From Ardenticatenaceae bacterium (GTDB lineage Bacteria > Chloroflexota > Anaerolineae > Promineifilales > Promineifilaceae), in contig JACKCB010000001.1 in assembly GCA_020634235.1 (NCBI GenBank), positions 1,302,001-1,366,000 of the forward strand: DNA of 64,000 bases. The letters run 5' to 3'. Shown here in pieces: positions 29,411 through 37,900 of this stretch (the stretch's first letter is position 1; the number at the start of each line of letters is the position of its first letter). A program made the translations under genes and the position numbers. The notes under the pieces were generated by a model, which saw only the letters and a program-made list of their open reading frames with translations, was not told the DNA's origin and ran no database searches.

Positions 29411-31702
29411 CTAACCGATGAGCCATTCAGGCCGGTGCGTCCCTACCCCGGCCGGGGCGCTGGCCGCCGCCTCCAACGCCTCCTGCGTATCCTTCAGCGC
29501 CGGCTGGGTCACCGGGATAATGACGTGGAAGCGGCTGCCGGGCAACAGCTCTTCATCCTCGCCATAGCTGTCCACCCATACCTGGCCACCGTGCTCCTCA
29601 ATCACCCCTTTGACAATATGCAGCCCCAGCCCCGGCCCGGCCCCCTTGAACTTGGTACTGCCCGTGGAATGCAGCTCCGGGTCGCCAATGCGGAAGAATT
29701 TCTCAAAGATCAGCTCCTGGTATTCCGGATTGATGCCAATTCCCGTGTCGGCCACCACCACTTCAATGTACGCCACGTCATCGACGCGGCTGGGGGCCAG
29801 TTCGGCCGACACTGTGATCATGCCATAGTCGGGCGTGTACTTCACCGCGTTGCTGATCAGGTTGTGAAACGCCTGCACCAGCCGCTTAAAATCGGCCTCA
29901 ATGGGCGGCAGGTCGTCCAGGCCGCGCAGCACCAGCTTCAGGTGGCGGTCACGAATGGCGCTGGCGATGGGGTCCACCGCCAGTTGAATCACCGTCTCCA
30001 GCCTGGTTTGCACAAACGTTAGCTGCATGCCGCTCACTTCCAACTGGCTGGCATCCAGCATGGCCGAAATGAGCTTCTCCAGGCGCAGCGAGGCGCGGTT
30101 GATGTGGCCCACAATCTCGCGGATCTGTTCGCGGGTCAGCCCCTGCTCTTCGTTCATGGCCGCCAGAATGTCGGCGTAGCCCTTCACCTGGGTCAGCGGC
30201 GTGCGCAGTTCGTGCGAGGCGATGGTGATGAAGTCGGTCTTGACCTTGTCCAGGATTTCCAGGCGGGCATTTTGCTGGCGCAGGTCGGTGTTGAGCAGGC
30301 GAATGCGGTCATTTTGGGCGTTTAGCTCGCTGTAGAGGCGGGCGTTTTGCAGGGCGATGACCGTTTGGTCAGCCAGCACCTGCACCAGTTCCAACTCATT
30401 GGGGCGGTAGGCCAGGCCGGAGCTTTTGGGACCCAGGGCGATGAGGCCGGTGAGGGTGGTGCCGGTGTGGACCGGCACGTAGAGTTCCATAGACAGGCCG
30501 ACCAACCACGACCGTTCCTCTCTGGTGATGGCCGCATAATTGGGGTTGAAGTCGATATCATATTGCAGCAGGACTTGCCGCCGGTCGGAGAGGAAGCTCA
30601 TGAGGGGACTCCCGGCCGGGAAGCATCTCACCTGCTGCTCGATCTGCCCCATGGCCGGCACCGGCTCAATCTCGAAGCCTTCCGCTACTTCGCTCACCAG
30701 CAGCAGCGCCCCGCGATTGATTTCCAGCAGCTCGCTCAGCGTGCCTACAATGACCAGGGACAGTTGTTCCACATCCAGCGTGCGCGAAATGGCCTGGGAG
30801 TAGCTGCGCACCACCGCCCCTGTCTGGAACTCCCGGCCCAGCAGCAGCCGCTGGGTGGCCCGGTCAATTACCCGCCGGTAGGGTTGGTAAAGCAGAAAAC
30901 TACCGGCCAGGAGCATAAGCAGCAGCCCAGACAGGTTGGCCGGGCTTAACACAGACAGGGTGACGAGTTGTGCCGCCAGCCAGAGCACGCCCCCGGCCGG
31001 GAGCAAAGCCGTCAGCGCCACCACGGCAAAAGCCAGCAGATGACGAATGCGAGCCTGCAAGTCAAACAGGCGATAGGAGCTGACCGCCCGCGCCAGGCCA
31101 AACACCCCCACAAAACAGACGAACTGCCCGGTAAGGAAAAGCAGGGGATCGCTGAGAAAGAGCAGCGGTTCACCCACAAAGGTCAGCAGCAGGAAGATGG
31201 CCCAATGCAGCAGCCGGTTGGCATGCCAGGGGAAACGGGTCACACGATAGTTGAGCCAGGTACGCAGGAAGAGGCTCAGGCCAAGCACCAGGCCCAGGCA
31301 TGCCGCCGCCAGCCCGCCCACGGTTGGCCGGAGGAGGGCCACGCCGGGCAGGATGACCACCGGCCGGGGCAGCAGCACATCCAGCAAAAAAGTAAGCACC
31401 ACCAGGTTGCTGCCCAGCAGCAGCCAGCGCCGCCGGCCGGGCCAGTCAATGTAGAAGCTGGTGGTCATCCCCAGCAGCAGCGTGCCCACGAGCAAAATGT
31501 AGGCGTAAATGTTGAGGGTAGGCAGGTCGTTGGCCAGGAAGTAGAGGAGGAGCTGCCAACTAGCCAGCACGGCCAGGAAGCCGGTGAAATAACGCAACTG
31601 CTGTTCGCGCCGGTTTGATCGCCACAACAGCCCGATGAGCAGGACGGTATAGCCGGTGGCGGCGATCAGGGGAACGAAGGTGGCGATGCGTGCAAAGTCC
31701 AT
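29411..31702 (-). CDS. Orphan sensor histidine kinase with membrane N-terminus and GAF domain
   Basis: The 763-residue protein has seven or eight transmembrane helices in residues 1 to about 270, then a GAF-like domain (about 300-440; LSELLEINRGALLLVSEVAEG, VPVHTGTTLTGLIALGPKSSG), a short coiled coil (LNAQNDRIRLLNTDLRQQNARL) and HisKA with phospho-acceptor His in FITIASHELRTPLTQVKGY (about 495). The HATPase domain has N-box AFHNLISNAVKYTPDYG, G1 VADTGIGINPEYQELIFEKFFR and G2 GLGLHIVKGVIEEHGGQVWV. No response regulator is adjacent. The longer frame to 31942 runs into the tRNA-Ser gene, so the ATG at 31702 is the sensible start. The signal sensed is unknown. Confidence 0.92.
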   Translation of the reverse strand: MDFARIATFVPLIAATGYTVLLIGLLWRSNRREQQLRYFTGFLAVLASWQLLLYFLANDLPTLNIYAYILLVGTLLLGMTTSFYIDWPGRRRWLLLGSNLVVLTFLLDVLLPRPVVILPGVALLRPTVGGLAAACLGLVLGLSLFLRTWLNYRVTRFPWHANRLLHWAIFLLLTFVGEPLLFLSDPLLFLTGQFVCFVGVFGLARAVSSYRLFDLQARIRHLLAFAVVALTALLPAGGVLWLAAQLVTLSVLSPANLSGLLLMLLAGSFLLYQPYRRVIDRATQRLLLGREFQTGAVVRSYSQAISRTLDVEQLSLVIVGTLSELLEINRGALLLVSEVAEGFEIEPVPAMGQIEQQVRCFPAGSPLMSFLSDRRQVLLQYDIDFNPNYAAITREERSWLVGLSMELYVPVHTGTTLTGLIALGPKSSGLAYRPNELELVQVLADQTVIALQNARLYSELNAQNDRIRLLNTDLRQQNARLEILDKVKTDFITIASHELRTPLTQVKGYADILAAMNEEQGLTREQIREIVGHINRASLRLEKLISAMLDASQLEVSGMQLTFVQTRLETVIQLAVDPIASAIRDRHLKLVLRGLDDLPPIEADFKRLVQAFHNLISNAVKYTPDYGMITVSAELAPSRVDDVAYIEVVVADTGIGINPEYQELIFEKFFRIGDPELHSTGSTKFKGAGPGLGLHIVKGVIEEHGGQVWVDSYGEDEELLPGSRFHVIIPVTQPALKDTQEALEAAASAPAGVGTHRPEWLIG

Positions 31703-31849
31703 GCTGGCTCTAATCTTGCTGGCGAGAGACCGGCCGGGGCACTGTCCTGGCCCCGGTACGCTGAACATACTTTCCAGAGCCAATTGTACCGACCCGCCCC
31801 GGCCGGGGCAATGATCCCGAATCCCGGCCGGCAAGTGTGGCAGAAACGA

Positions 31850-31879
31850 AGAGAGCGCACCCAACCGGATGCGCTCTCT
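31850..31879 (-). terminator. Hairpin terminator downstream of tRNA-Ser
   Basis: Arms AGAGAGCGCA (31850-31859) and TGCGCTCTCT (31870-31879) form a perfect 10-bp stem with a 10-nt loop, 8 bp past the tRNA 3' end. Reading on the minus strand the stem is followed by a moderately T-rich TTCGTTTCTG. On the plus strand it is followed by a short T run, so it may work both ways. Confidence 0.7.
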
Positions 31880-31886
31880 TTTGTGC

Positions 31887-31975
31887 TGGCGGAGAGGGCG
31901 GGATTCGAACCCGCGACCGGTTGCCCGGTACACGATTTCCAATCGTGCGCACTAGACCAACTATGCGACCTCTCC
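31887..31975 (-). tRNA. tRNA-Ser (anticodon GGA), CCA end encoded
   Basis: On the minus strand the acceptor GGAGAGG pairs with CCTCTCC, followed by discriminator G and genome-encoded CCA (31889-31887). The anticodon arm ACGAT-TGGAAA-TCGT gives loop TTGGAAA with anticodon GGA. A long variable arm (type II, built on ACCGG/CCGGT) and the T-loop GGTTCGAATCC confirm a serine tRNA. Its own promoter lies just upstream and a hairpin terminator just downstream. Confidence 0.95.
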
Positions 31976-32004
31976 GAAGCTGTCACTTCCTGGACAGCGG
32001 CTGA

Positions 32005-32032
32005 ATTATAGCAATGGGGCGATGGTTTGCAA
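32005..32032 (-). promoter_or_regulatory. Sigma-70 promoter of tRNA-Ser
   Basis: On the minus strand TTGCAA (32032-32027), a 16-bp spacer and a perfect TATAAT (32010-32005) lie about 30 bp before the tRNA 5' end. It is the clearest promoter in the window. Confidence 0.8.
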
Positions 32033-32046
32033 AGACAGGTTCAAGG

Positions 32047-33648
32047 CTACCAGCCGACGGCGCAGCCATCGTTGCGCGGTTCACTGCCCCCCAGCAGGAC
32101 ACCGCTGTCCGGGTCGCGCAGGATAACCTGGCCGCCGCCAAAGTGGTGGGGCTGATGGTTAAGTTGGTGCCCCCGGCCGGGCAAATCGGCCAGCACCGCC
32201 GCCGGGAAAGCGCTTTCCAACGCCACCTCGCGCCCCTGCAGCCAGTTAAAACGGGGCGCATCCAGCGCCGCCTGGGGCGACATCCCATAATCCACCAAAT
32301 TCACCCCCACCTGCAAATGCCCTTGTGGCTGCATAAAGCCGCCCATCACGCCAAAGCTGGCCCAGGCCTGCCCATGCCGGGTGATAAATCCGGGAATGAT
32401 GGTGTTGTAGGGGCGCTTGCCGGGGGCCACCTCGTTGGGGTGGCCGGGCACCAGGCTGAAGTTGGCCCCGCGGTTTTGTAGTTGCACGCCGGTAGTGCCG
32501 GCCGTTAGCCCGCTGCCAAAGCCCATGTACAGGCTCTGAATCCAACTGACCATGTTGCCCTGCCCATCGGCCACCGTCAGGTAGACGGTGTCGCCGTGGC
32601 GCGGTGGCGTGCCGGGGTTGGGCAGCAGCGCCTCGCCCGGCCGGATGAGGGCACGGCGCTGGCGGGTGTATTCGTCGCTGAGCAGGCCGGCCAGGGGAAT
32701 GTCCGCCTGGCGCGGGTCGGCAATGTAGGCGTGGGCATCGGCAAAGGCCAGCTTAATCGCCTCAATCAGCAAATGCACCCGGCCGGGGTCCTCGTAGGCC
32801 ATGGCCGGCAAATCAAAACCGCGCACCAGATTCAGCGCCAGCAGCGCCGTCAGCCCCTGGCCATTGGGCGGGATCTCGTGGAAGGCGTAGCCGTCGCCAT
32901 AGGGCACGGACAGCGGCGCAACCCATTCCGCCTGGTAAGCGGCCAGGTCATCCAACGTCAGCCGCCCGCCGGCGGCCTGCACACAGCCGGCAATCTGCCG
33001 GCCAATATCCCCCTGGTAGAAGGCGTCGTACCCCTGCTCGGCCAGGCTTTGCAGGGTGGCGGCAAATTCAGGGTTGCGGAAGAGTGTCCCCGGCCGGGGC
33101 GCATGCCCGCCCGGCAGCCACACCCGGCGCGAGGCCTCATGAACACGCATCTTGTCCGTGGAGCGCGCCCAGCCCATAGCAATGCGTTCGCTAACCGGGA
33201 ACCCATGGCGGGCGTAGGCGATGGGTTGGGCCAGCAGGGAGTCCAGCCCGCGGGTGCCAAAGCGCTCCAGGGCCAACTGCCAGCCGCGCAGGCTGCCGGG
33301 CACGGTCACGGGGATGGCCCCCAGGGTGGGCATCGTTTCATGCCCCTGGCTGCGTACCCAATCGGCGGTCAGCCCGGCCGGGGCCGGCCCGCTGGCGTTC
33401 AGGCCATACAACCGCCCCTCGCCGGCCATCCAGATCAGGGCGAAGGCATCGCCGCCAATGCCCGTGGAGGTGGGTTCCACCACGCACAGGGTGGCTACGG
33501 TGGCAATGGCCGCATCGACGGCATTGCCGCCGCCTTGCAGCACGGCCAGCCCCGCCTGCGCGGCCAGCGGCTGGCTGGTGGCCACCAGCCCGTTGCGAGC
33601 CATCACGTTGGAGCGGCGGCTGGGGAAGGTGTATCGTTCGAAGTCCAT
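32047..33648 (-). CDS. ggt: Gamma-glutamyltransferase family protein
   Basis: The 533-residue protein is an Ntn-hydrolase of the gamma-glutamyltranspeptidase family: GLVATSQPLAAQAGLAVLQGGGNAVDAAIA near the N-terminus, GIGGDAF, and the autoprocessing/catalytic Thr in HGDTVYLTVADGQGNMVSWIQSLYMGFGSG (about residue 352). The second-subunit motif GSGLTAGTTGVQLQNRG and a final GGVILRD-like end are also present. It cleaves gamma-glutamyl bonds of glutathione or related amides. No signal peptide is obvious, so it may be a cytoplasmic family member of unknown substrate. It is the last gene of a three-gene minus-strand set with the pyrophosphatase-like and DUF genes, spaced by 6-10 bp. Confidence 0.9.
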   Translation of the reverse strand: MDFERYTFPSRRSNVMARNGLVATSQPLAAQAGLAVLQGGGNAVDAAIATVATLCVVEPTSTGIGGDAFALIWMAGEGRLYGLNASGPAPAGLTADWVRSQGHETMPTLGAIPVTVPGSLRGWQLALERFGTRGLDSLLAQPIAYARHGFPVSERIAMGWARSTDKMRVHEASRRVWLPGGHAPRPGTLFRNPEFAATLQSLAEQGYDAFYQGDIGRQIAGCVQAAGGRLTLDDLAAYQAEWVAPLSVPYGDGYAFHEIPPNGQGLTALLALNLVRGFDLPAMAYEDPGRVHLLIEAIKLAFADAHAYIADPRQADIPLAGLLSDEYTRQRRALIRPGEALLPNPGTPPRHGDTVYLTVADGQGNMVSWIQSLYMGFGSGLTAGTTGVQLQNRGANFSLVPGHPNEVAPGKRPYNTIIPGFITRHGQAWASFGVMGGFMQPQGHLQVGVNLVDYGMSPQAALDAPRFNWLQGREVALESAFPAAVLADLPGRGHQLNHQPHHFGGGQVILRDPDSGVLLGGSEPRNDGCAVGW

Positions 33649-33654
33649 AACAAC

Positions 33655-34032
33655 CTACTTTTCTAATGGCCCGCCCGCGGGATCGTCGGGCTGGCGCTTC
33701 ACCAGCAGCCCCGATTGGCTGCCGCGGTTATGGGTTTGCCAGATGGTGTTGATTTCCTCAGGTGTGCAGGCCCACAAGATTTTCAGTTCCACATCCTGCG
33801 CCACCTCATCGACGGTGCAAATGATGGCCGTGGTTTGCGGTTCGGCCGCGTGCCCCAGCCAGATGTCCACGCCATCGCCATCGTAGGCGCGCTGGCCAAC
33901 CAGATAGCCGTAGTCGAGGGGGTAGATAAATTCGGGGAAACGGGGGTGGGGTGTCCCGGCCGGGCGGTCAATGACAATGGTGGCGGCGCGCACCAGGTTG
34001 TCCAGGCGGGTCCAGAATGCGGCCGGCTGCAT
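33655..34032 (-). CDS. Inorganic pyrophosphatase-like protein
   Basis: The roughly 125-residue protein resembles family I inorganic pyrophosphatase in its core: IVIDRPAGTPHPRFPEFIYPLDYGYLVGQRAYDGDGVDIWLG, paralleling the family's E-Y-x-x-DYGY and ED-G-D-PLD metal sites. Several acidic ligands are replaced (D-G-D-G-V-D-I for D-G-D-P-L-D-V) and the protein is shorter than a normal enzyme (about 165-180). Activity is therefore uncertain. An ATG at 34032 is preferred because the longer frame to 34080 would overlap the upstream gene by 38 bp. Confidence 0.7.
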   Translation of the reverse strand: MQPAAFWTRLDNLVRAATIVIDRPAGTPHPRFPEFIYPLDYGYLVGQRAYDGDGVDIWLGHAAEPQTTAIICTVDEVAQDVELKILWACTPEEINTIWQTHNRGSQSGLLVKRQPDDPAGGPLEK

Positions 34033-34042
34033 CGGGCGCGTC

Positions 34043-34630
34043 TCAGGCAGACCTGTTAAGAACGCGCAGCAGGACGACAAAAGCCAGCAGCACCAGGTTG
34101 GCCTGGCGCCAGCGGCGCGCGGGCAGCTCTATCTGGAAGTCGCCGGTGGCCGCACCGGGCAGCACGCGCCCAACGGATGGCGGGAGGTCGAGTTCGGTCA
34201 GGCGGTGGTAGGTGCCAATCCCGGCCGGGACGCGGTTATAGAGGGCGAACGCCCCGGCCGGGTCACTTTCTGGCAGAGCCAGCCAGGTATCCCCTTCCGC
34301 TTCCAGAGTGTAGTACAGGTCTAGCCCCCCCAGCCCTTCGCTCCCCGGCCGGGTGTGGCGGCTAATAATCGCGTACACCGCGTAATCCTGAACCAACACA
34401 AAATCCACGTCCCGCTTCTGGTTCTCCCGCTCCGCCGGCGGCGCAACAAACTTCATCGTTGCCAACAGGTTATTATCCGGGCGCACAAAGCGAATCACCC
34501 GATCCGCATTCCCGCCAGCCGCCAGGCCCTGCAAATCCGCCCTCAGCAGCAGCGTGCCTGTTTCGGAAAACAGATGATACTCCGGCTGACCCTTCTCTTC
34601 CGTGGGCTGTCGTTTGACGCTGAGATTCAT
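34043..34630 (-). CDS. Hypothetical protein with a C-terminal membrane helix
   Basis: The 195-residue protein has a beta-rich body (about residues 15-165, with SETGTLLLRADLQGL and RVIRFVRPDNNLLATMKFVAPP, similar in feel to lipid-scramblase-like or LURP-type twelve-stranded folds) and a single C-terminal hydrophobic segment (RQANLVLLAFVVLLRVL, about 172-188), suggesting a tail-anchored protein. I do not recognise the family with certainty. It heads the operon that continues with the pyrophosphatase-like and gamma-glutamyltransferase genes. Three palindromes within 130 bp (34220-34355) encode Pro-Ala-Gly and Arg-Pro-Gly loops. Confidence 0.6.
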   Translation of the reverse strand: MNLSVKRQPTEEKGQPEYHLFSETGTLLLRADLQGLAAGGNADRVIRFVRPDNNLLATMKFVAPPAERENQKRDVDFVLVQDYAVYAIISRHTRPGSEGLGGLDLYYTLEAEGDTWLALPESDPAGAFALYNRVPAGIGTYHRLTELDLPPSVGRVLPGAATGDFQIELPARRWRQANLVLLAFVVLLRVLNRSA

Positions 34631-34969
34631 GCCGTGATTGTACTAATCTCCCTCAGATCTCGCCAATTCAGGGCAGGGAAGGGGGTTGGGGGGTGGGGGA
34701 GAAGCATCTGCGGCCCGCAGGCAGCAGTCAACAATGGATCACGGGACTCGGTGGCATGACCCGCAGTCTGCTCACCTTAAAATTTGCCGCAAACGGCCCG
34801 CCTTGTGCTATACTCATGCGGGTCATCACAACAATTCCACCCAACCGGCAGCCAGCACAATCAACAGGTCACAATCCCGGCCGGGGCAGGCAATACTCAG
34901 CAAACAACTTCATTCCCGTTCCCACCGGCGGCGCGCCCATTCGCCCATCCATTTTGGCAGAAGAAGAAC
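34631..34969 (+). promoter_or_regulatory. Divergent intergenic region before dnaE with G-quadruplex motif and -10 box
   Basis: This 339-bp gene-free stretch holds a G-run array at 34671-34699 (runs of 3, 3, 5, 6 and 5 G with 1-2-nt loops), which fits the G-quadruplex pattern on the plus strand, and a -10-like TATACT at 34809-34814 about 155 bp upstream of dnaE with TTGCCG 19 bp before it. One CCCGGCCGGG lies near 34876. The dnaE-frame sequence upstream of 34970 has no coding character. Confidence 0.45.
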
Positions 34970-37900
34970 ATGAACGAACACCAACCCTTTGTCCACCTGC
35001 ACGTCCACAGCGAGTTTTCACTGCTCGACGGCCTGAGCCGCATTGGCGACCTGGTGCAGCGCGCCCAGGAGCTAAACCAACCGGCCATCGCCCTGACGGA
35101 TCACGGCGCGATGTATGGCACCATGCCCTTCTACCGCGCCTGCCAGGCGGGCGGCGTTAAGCCCATCATCGGCATAGAGACCTACCTGGCCAACCGTGGC
35201 ATGTTGGACAAAGACCCGCAGTTGGACAAAGCGCGCTTCCACATGCTGCTGCTGGCCGAAAACCAGACCGGCTACTTGAATCTGCTTAAGATCGCCAGCG
35301 CGGCGCAGTTGGATGGCTACTATTACAAGCCGCGCATCGACCGGGCCTTTATGGCCCAGCACAGTGCCGGGCTAATTGCCACCACCGGCTGCATGGCCGG
35401 CGAAATCCCCCAGGCGATTTTGCAGGGCAACATGCAGCGGGCCCACAAACTGCTGGGTGAATACGTGGACATTTTCGGCCGCGACCGCCTGTTTATTGAG
35501 CTGCAAGAGCATCACATCCCGGAGCTGACGGCGCTAAATAAGCAGTTGCTGGGCATGGCCGACCGTTACCAACTCCGTTTCCTGGCCACCAACGATGTCC
35601 ACTACACCCGCGCCGAAGATGCCGACCCGCATGACGTGCTGTTGTGCATCCAGACCAGCACAACTGTGGGCGACCCCAAGCGGCTGCGTTTTTCGGACAA
35701 GGAGTATTACCTGAAGTCGCACGGCGAGATGGCCCAACTGTTTGGCGAGGTGCCGGGAGCGCTGTCTAACAGTCTGCTCATTGCCGAGATGTGCAGCGTG
35801 GACCTGGATTCCGATGGGTACCGCCTGCCGATGTTTGACGTCCCGGCCGGGGAGACCCCCCAAACTTACCTGCGCCACCTCTGCCAGAAGGGGTTGGCCT
35901 GGCGCTACGGCGCAAACCGCGCCCAACAGGATGACACCCTGCAGCAGCGCCTGGAGCACGAACTCAGCATCATCAGCCGCATGGGCTTTGAAACCTACTT
36001 CCTCATCGTGTGGGACCTGTGCCAGTGGGCCGCCCGCACCGACGATTGGTGGGCCCGCCACCAGGACCCCTTCCCCTACAGCAGCTATGAGGAATGGCAA
36101 GAGAACGACATCTGGTGGAACGTGCGCGGCTCCGGCGCGGGGTCGGTGGTAGCCTACACCCTGGGCATTACCAGCATCGACCCCCTGCCAAACGGCCTCA
36201 TCTTCGAGCGCTTTCTCAACCCCGGCCGGGTCTCCATGCCCGACATCGACCTCGACTACCCCGACGACGTGCGCCACCAGATGGTCGAATACACCATGCG
36301 CAAATACGGCCGCGAGAAAGTAGCCCAGATCATCACCTTCGGCACCCTGGGCGCGCGCGCCGCCATCCGCGACGTCGGCCGCGCCCTGGACCTGCCCCTG
36401 TCCGACGTGGACGAAATCGCCCGCCTGGTGCCCGCCGTGCCCGGCAAACCGGTCAAAATCGACAACACCCTGGACAAAGAGCACGAGTTCTACTCAGCCG
36501 AACTCGAAGAAAAGTACAAGCGTGACACCCGCGTGCGCGAGCTGCTAGACACCGCCCGCAACCTGGAAGGCGTCTCCCGCCATGCCTCCAGCCACGCGGC
36601 CGGGGTCATCGTCTCTGACCGGCCGCTGGAAGAATACGTGCCCCTCAACCGCCCCACCAGCGGCGACGCCGGCCTGGGCGGCGTGGACCGGGTCACGCAG
36701 TGGCCCATGGAGATCGTCGAGTCTATCGGCCTGCTAAAAATCGACTTCCTGGGACTGAGCACCCTCACCGTAATGCGCCTGGCCGCCCGGCTCATCGAAG
36801 AGCGCCACGGTGTCATCTACACCATGGACAACATTCCCTTTGATGAGGGGCACGTTGGGCCAGACCCCACCAAAGACCCACACAAACTGTTCGACATCCT
36901 GGGGCAGGGGGAAGTGGCCGGGGTCTTCCAGGTGGAAGGGGCCGGGATGCGCCGGCTGATGATGGAAATGAAGCCGCGCCGCTTCGACCACATCATCGCC
37001 GCCATCTCCCTGTACCGGCCGGGGCCTATGGACAACATCCCCGAATACATCAAGCGCATGCACGCCGCCATCTACGACGGCAAAGACATCGTCAAATACC
37101 ACACCCCCGCCCTGAAGCCCATTCTGGACGATACCTACGGCATCCTCGTCTACCAGGAGCAGATCATCCGCATCGCCTCCGATCTGGCCGGCTACGAACC
37201 CGGCGACGCCGATATGATCCGCAAAGCGGTGGCCAAGAAGAAAAAGAAGCTCATGGACGAGCACCAGGAAAAGTTCACCAAGGGCGCCATGGCGCGCGGC
37301 CACAGCCAGGCCGTGTGCGACGCCATCTGGGGCGATATCGAGTTCTTCGCCCGCTACGGCTTCAACAAAGCCCACGCCGCCGACTACGCCAAAGTCACCT
37401 GCCAGACCGCCTTCCTGAAAGCCCACTACCCGGTGGAGTATATGACCGCCCTGCTCAGCGTAGAGCGGGACAACACCGAAAAAGTGCGCAAATATTTCGC
37501 CGAGGCCAAGAGCCTGAGCATCGACATCGCCCCGCCCGATATCAACCGCTCCCACCTGGACTTCACCATTGAGGAAGACGCTGACCGGCCGGTGATCCGC
37601 TTTGGCCTGGCGGCGGTCAAAAACGCCGGTGAAAGCGCGCTGCATCTCATCCTGGACGAGCGGCAGCACAACGGCCCCTTCAGCAGCCTGCAAGATTTGT
37701 GCGACCGGGTAGACCTGCGCCGGGTGGGCAAGCGGGCGCTGGAGTTCATCATCAAGGCCCGCGCCTTTGATGTTTGGGGCACGCCCGCCCAACTACTGGA
37801 CGCCCTGGATCGCCTGGTGAGCTACAGCAGCAGCACCCACGAAGCGGCCGCCGTGGGGCAGATGAGCCTCTTCGGCGGCGCGTTTGGCCCCAAGCTAATG

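Noticed and set aside
31710..32011. Short frames around tRNA-Ser and the N-terminal extension of the histidine kinase frame to 31942
   Set aside because: They read through the tRNA gene and its terminator; the ATG at 31702 just before the first TM helix is a better start.
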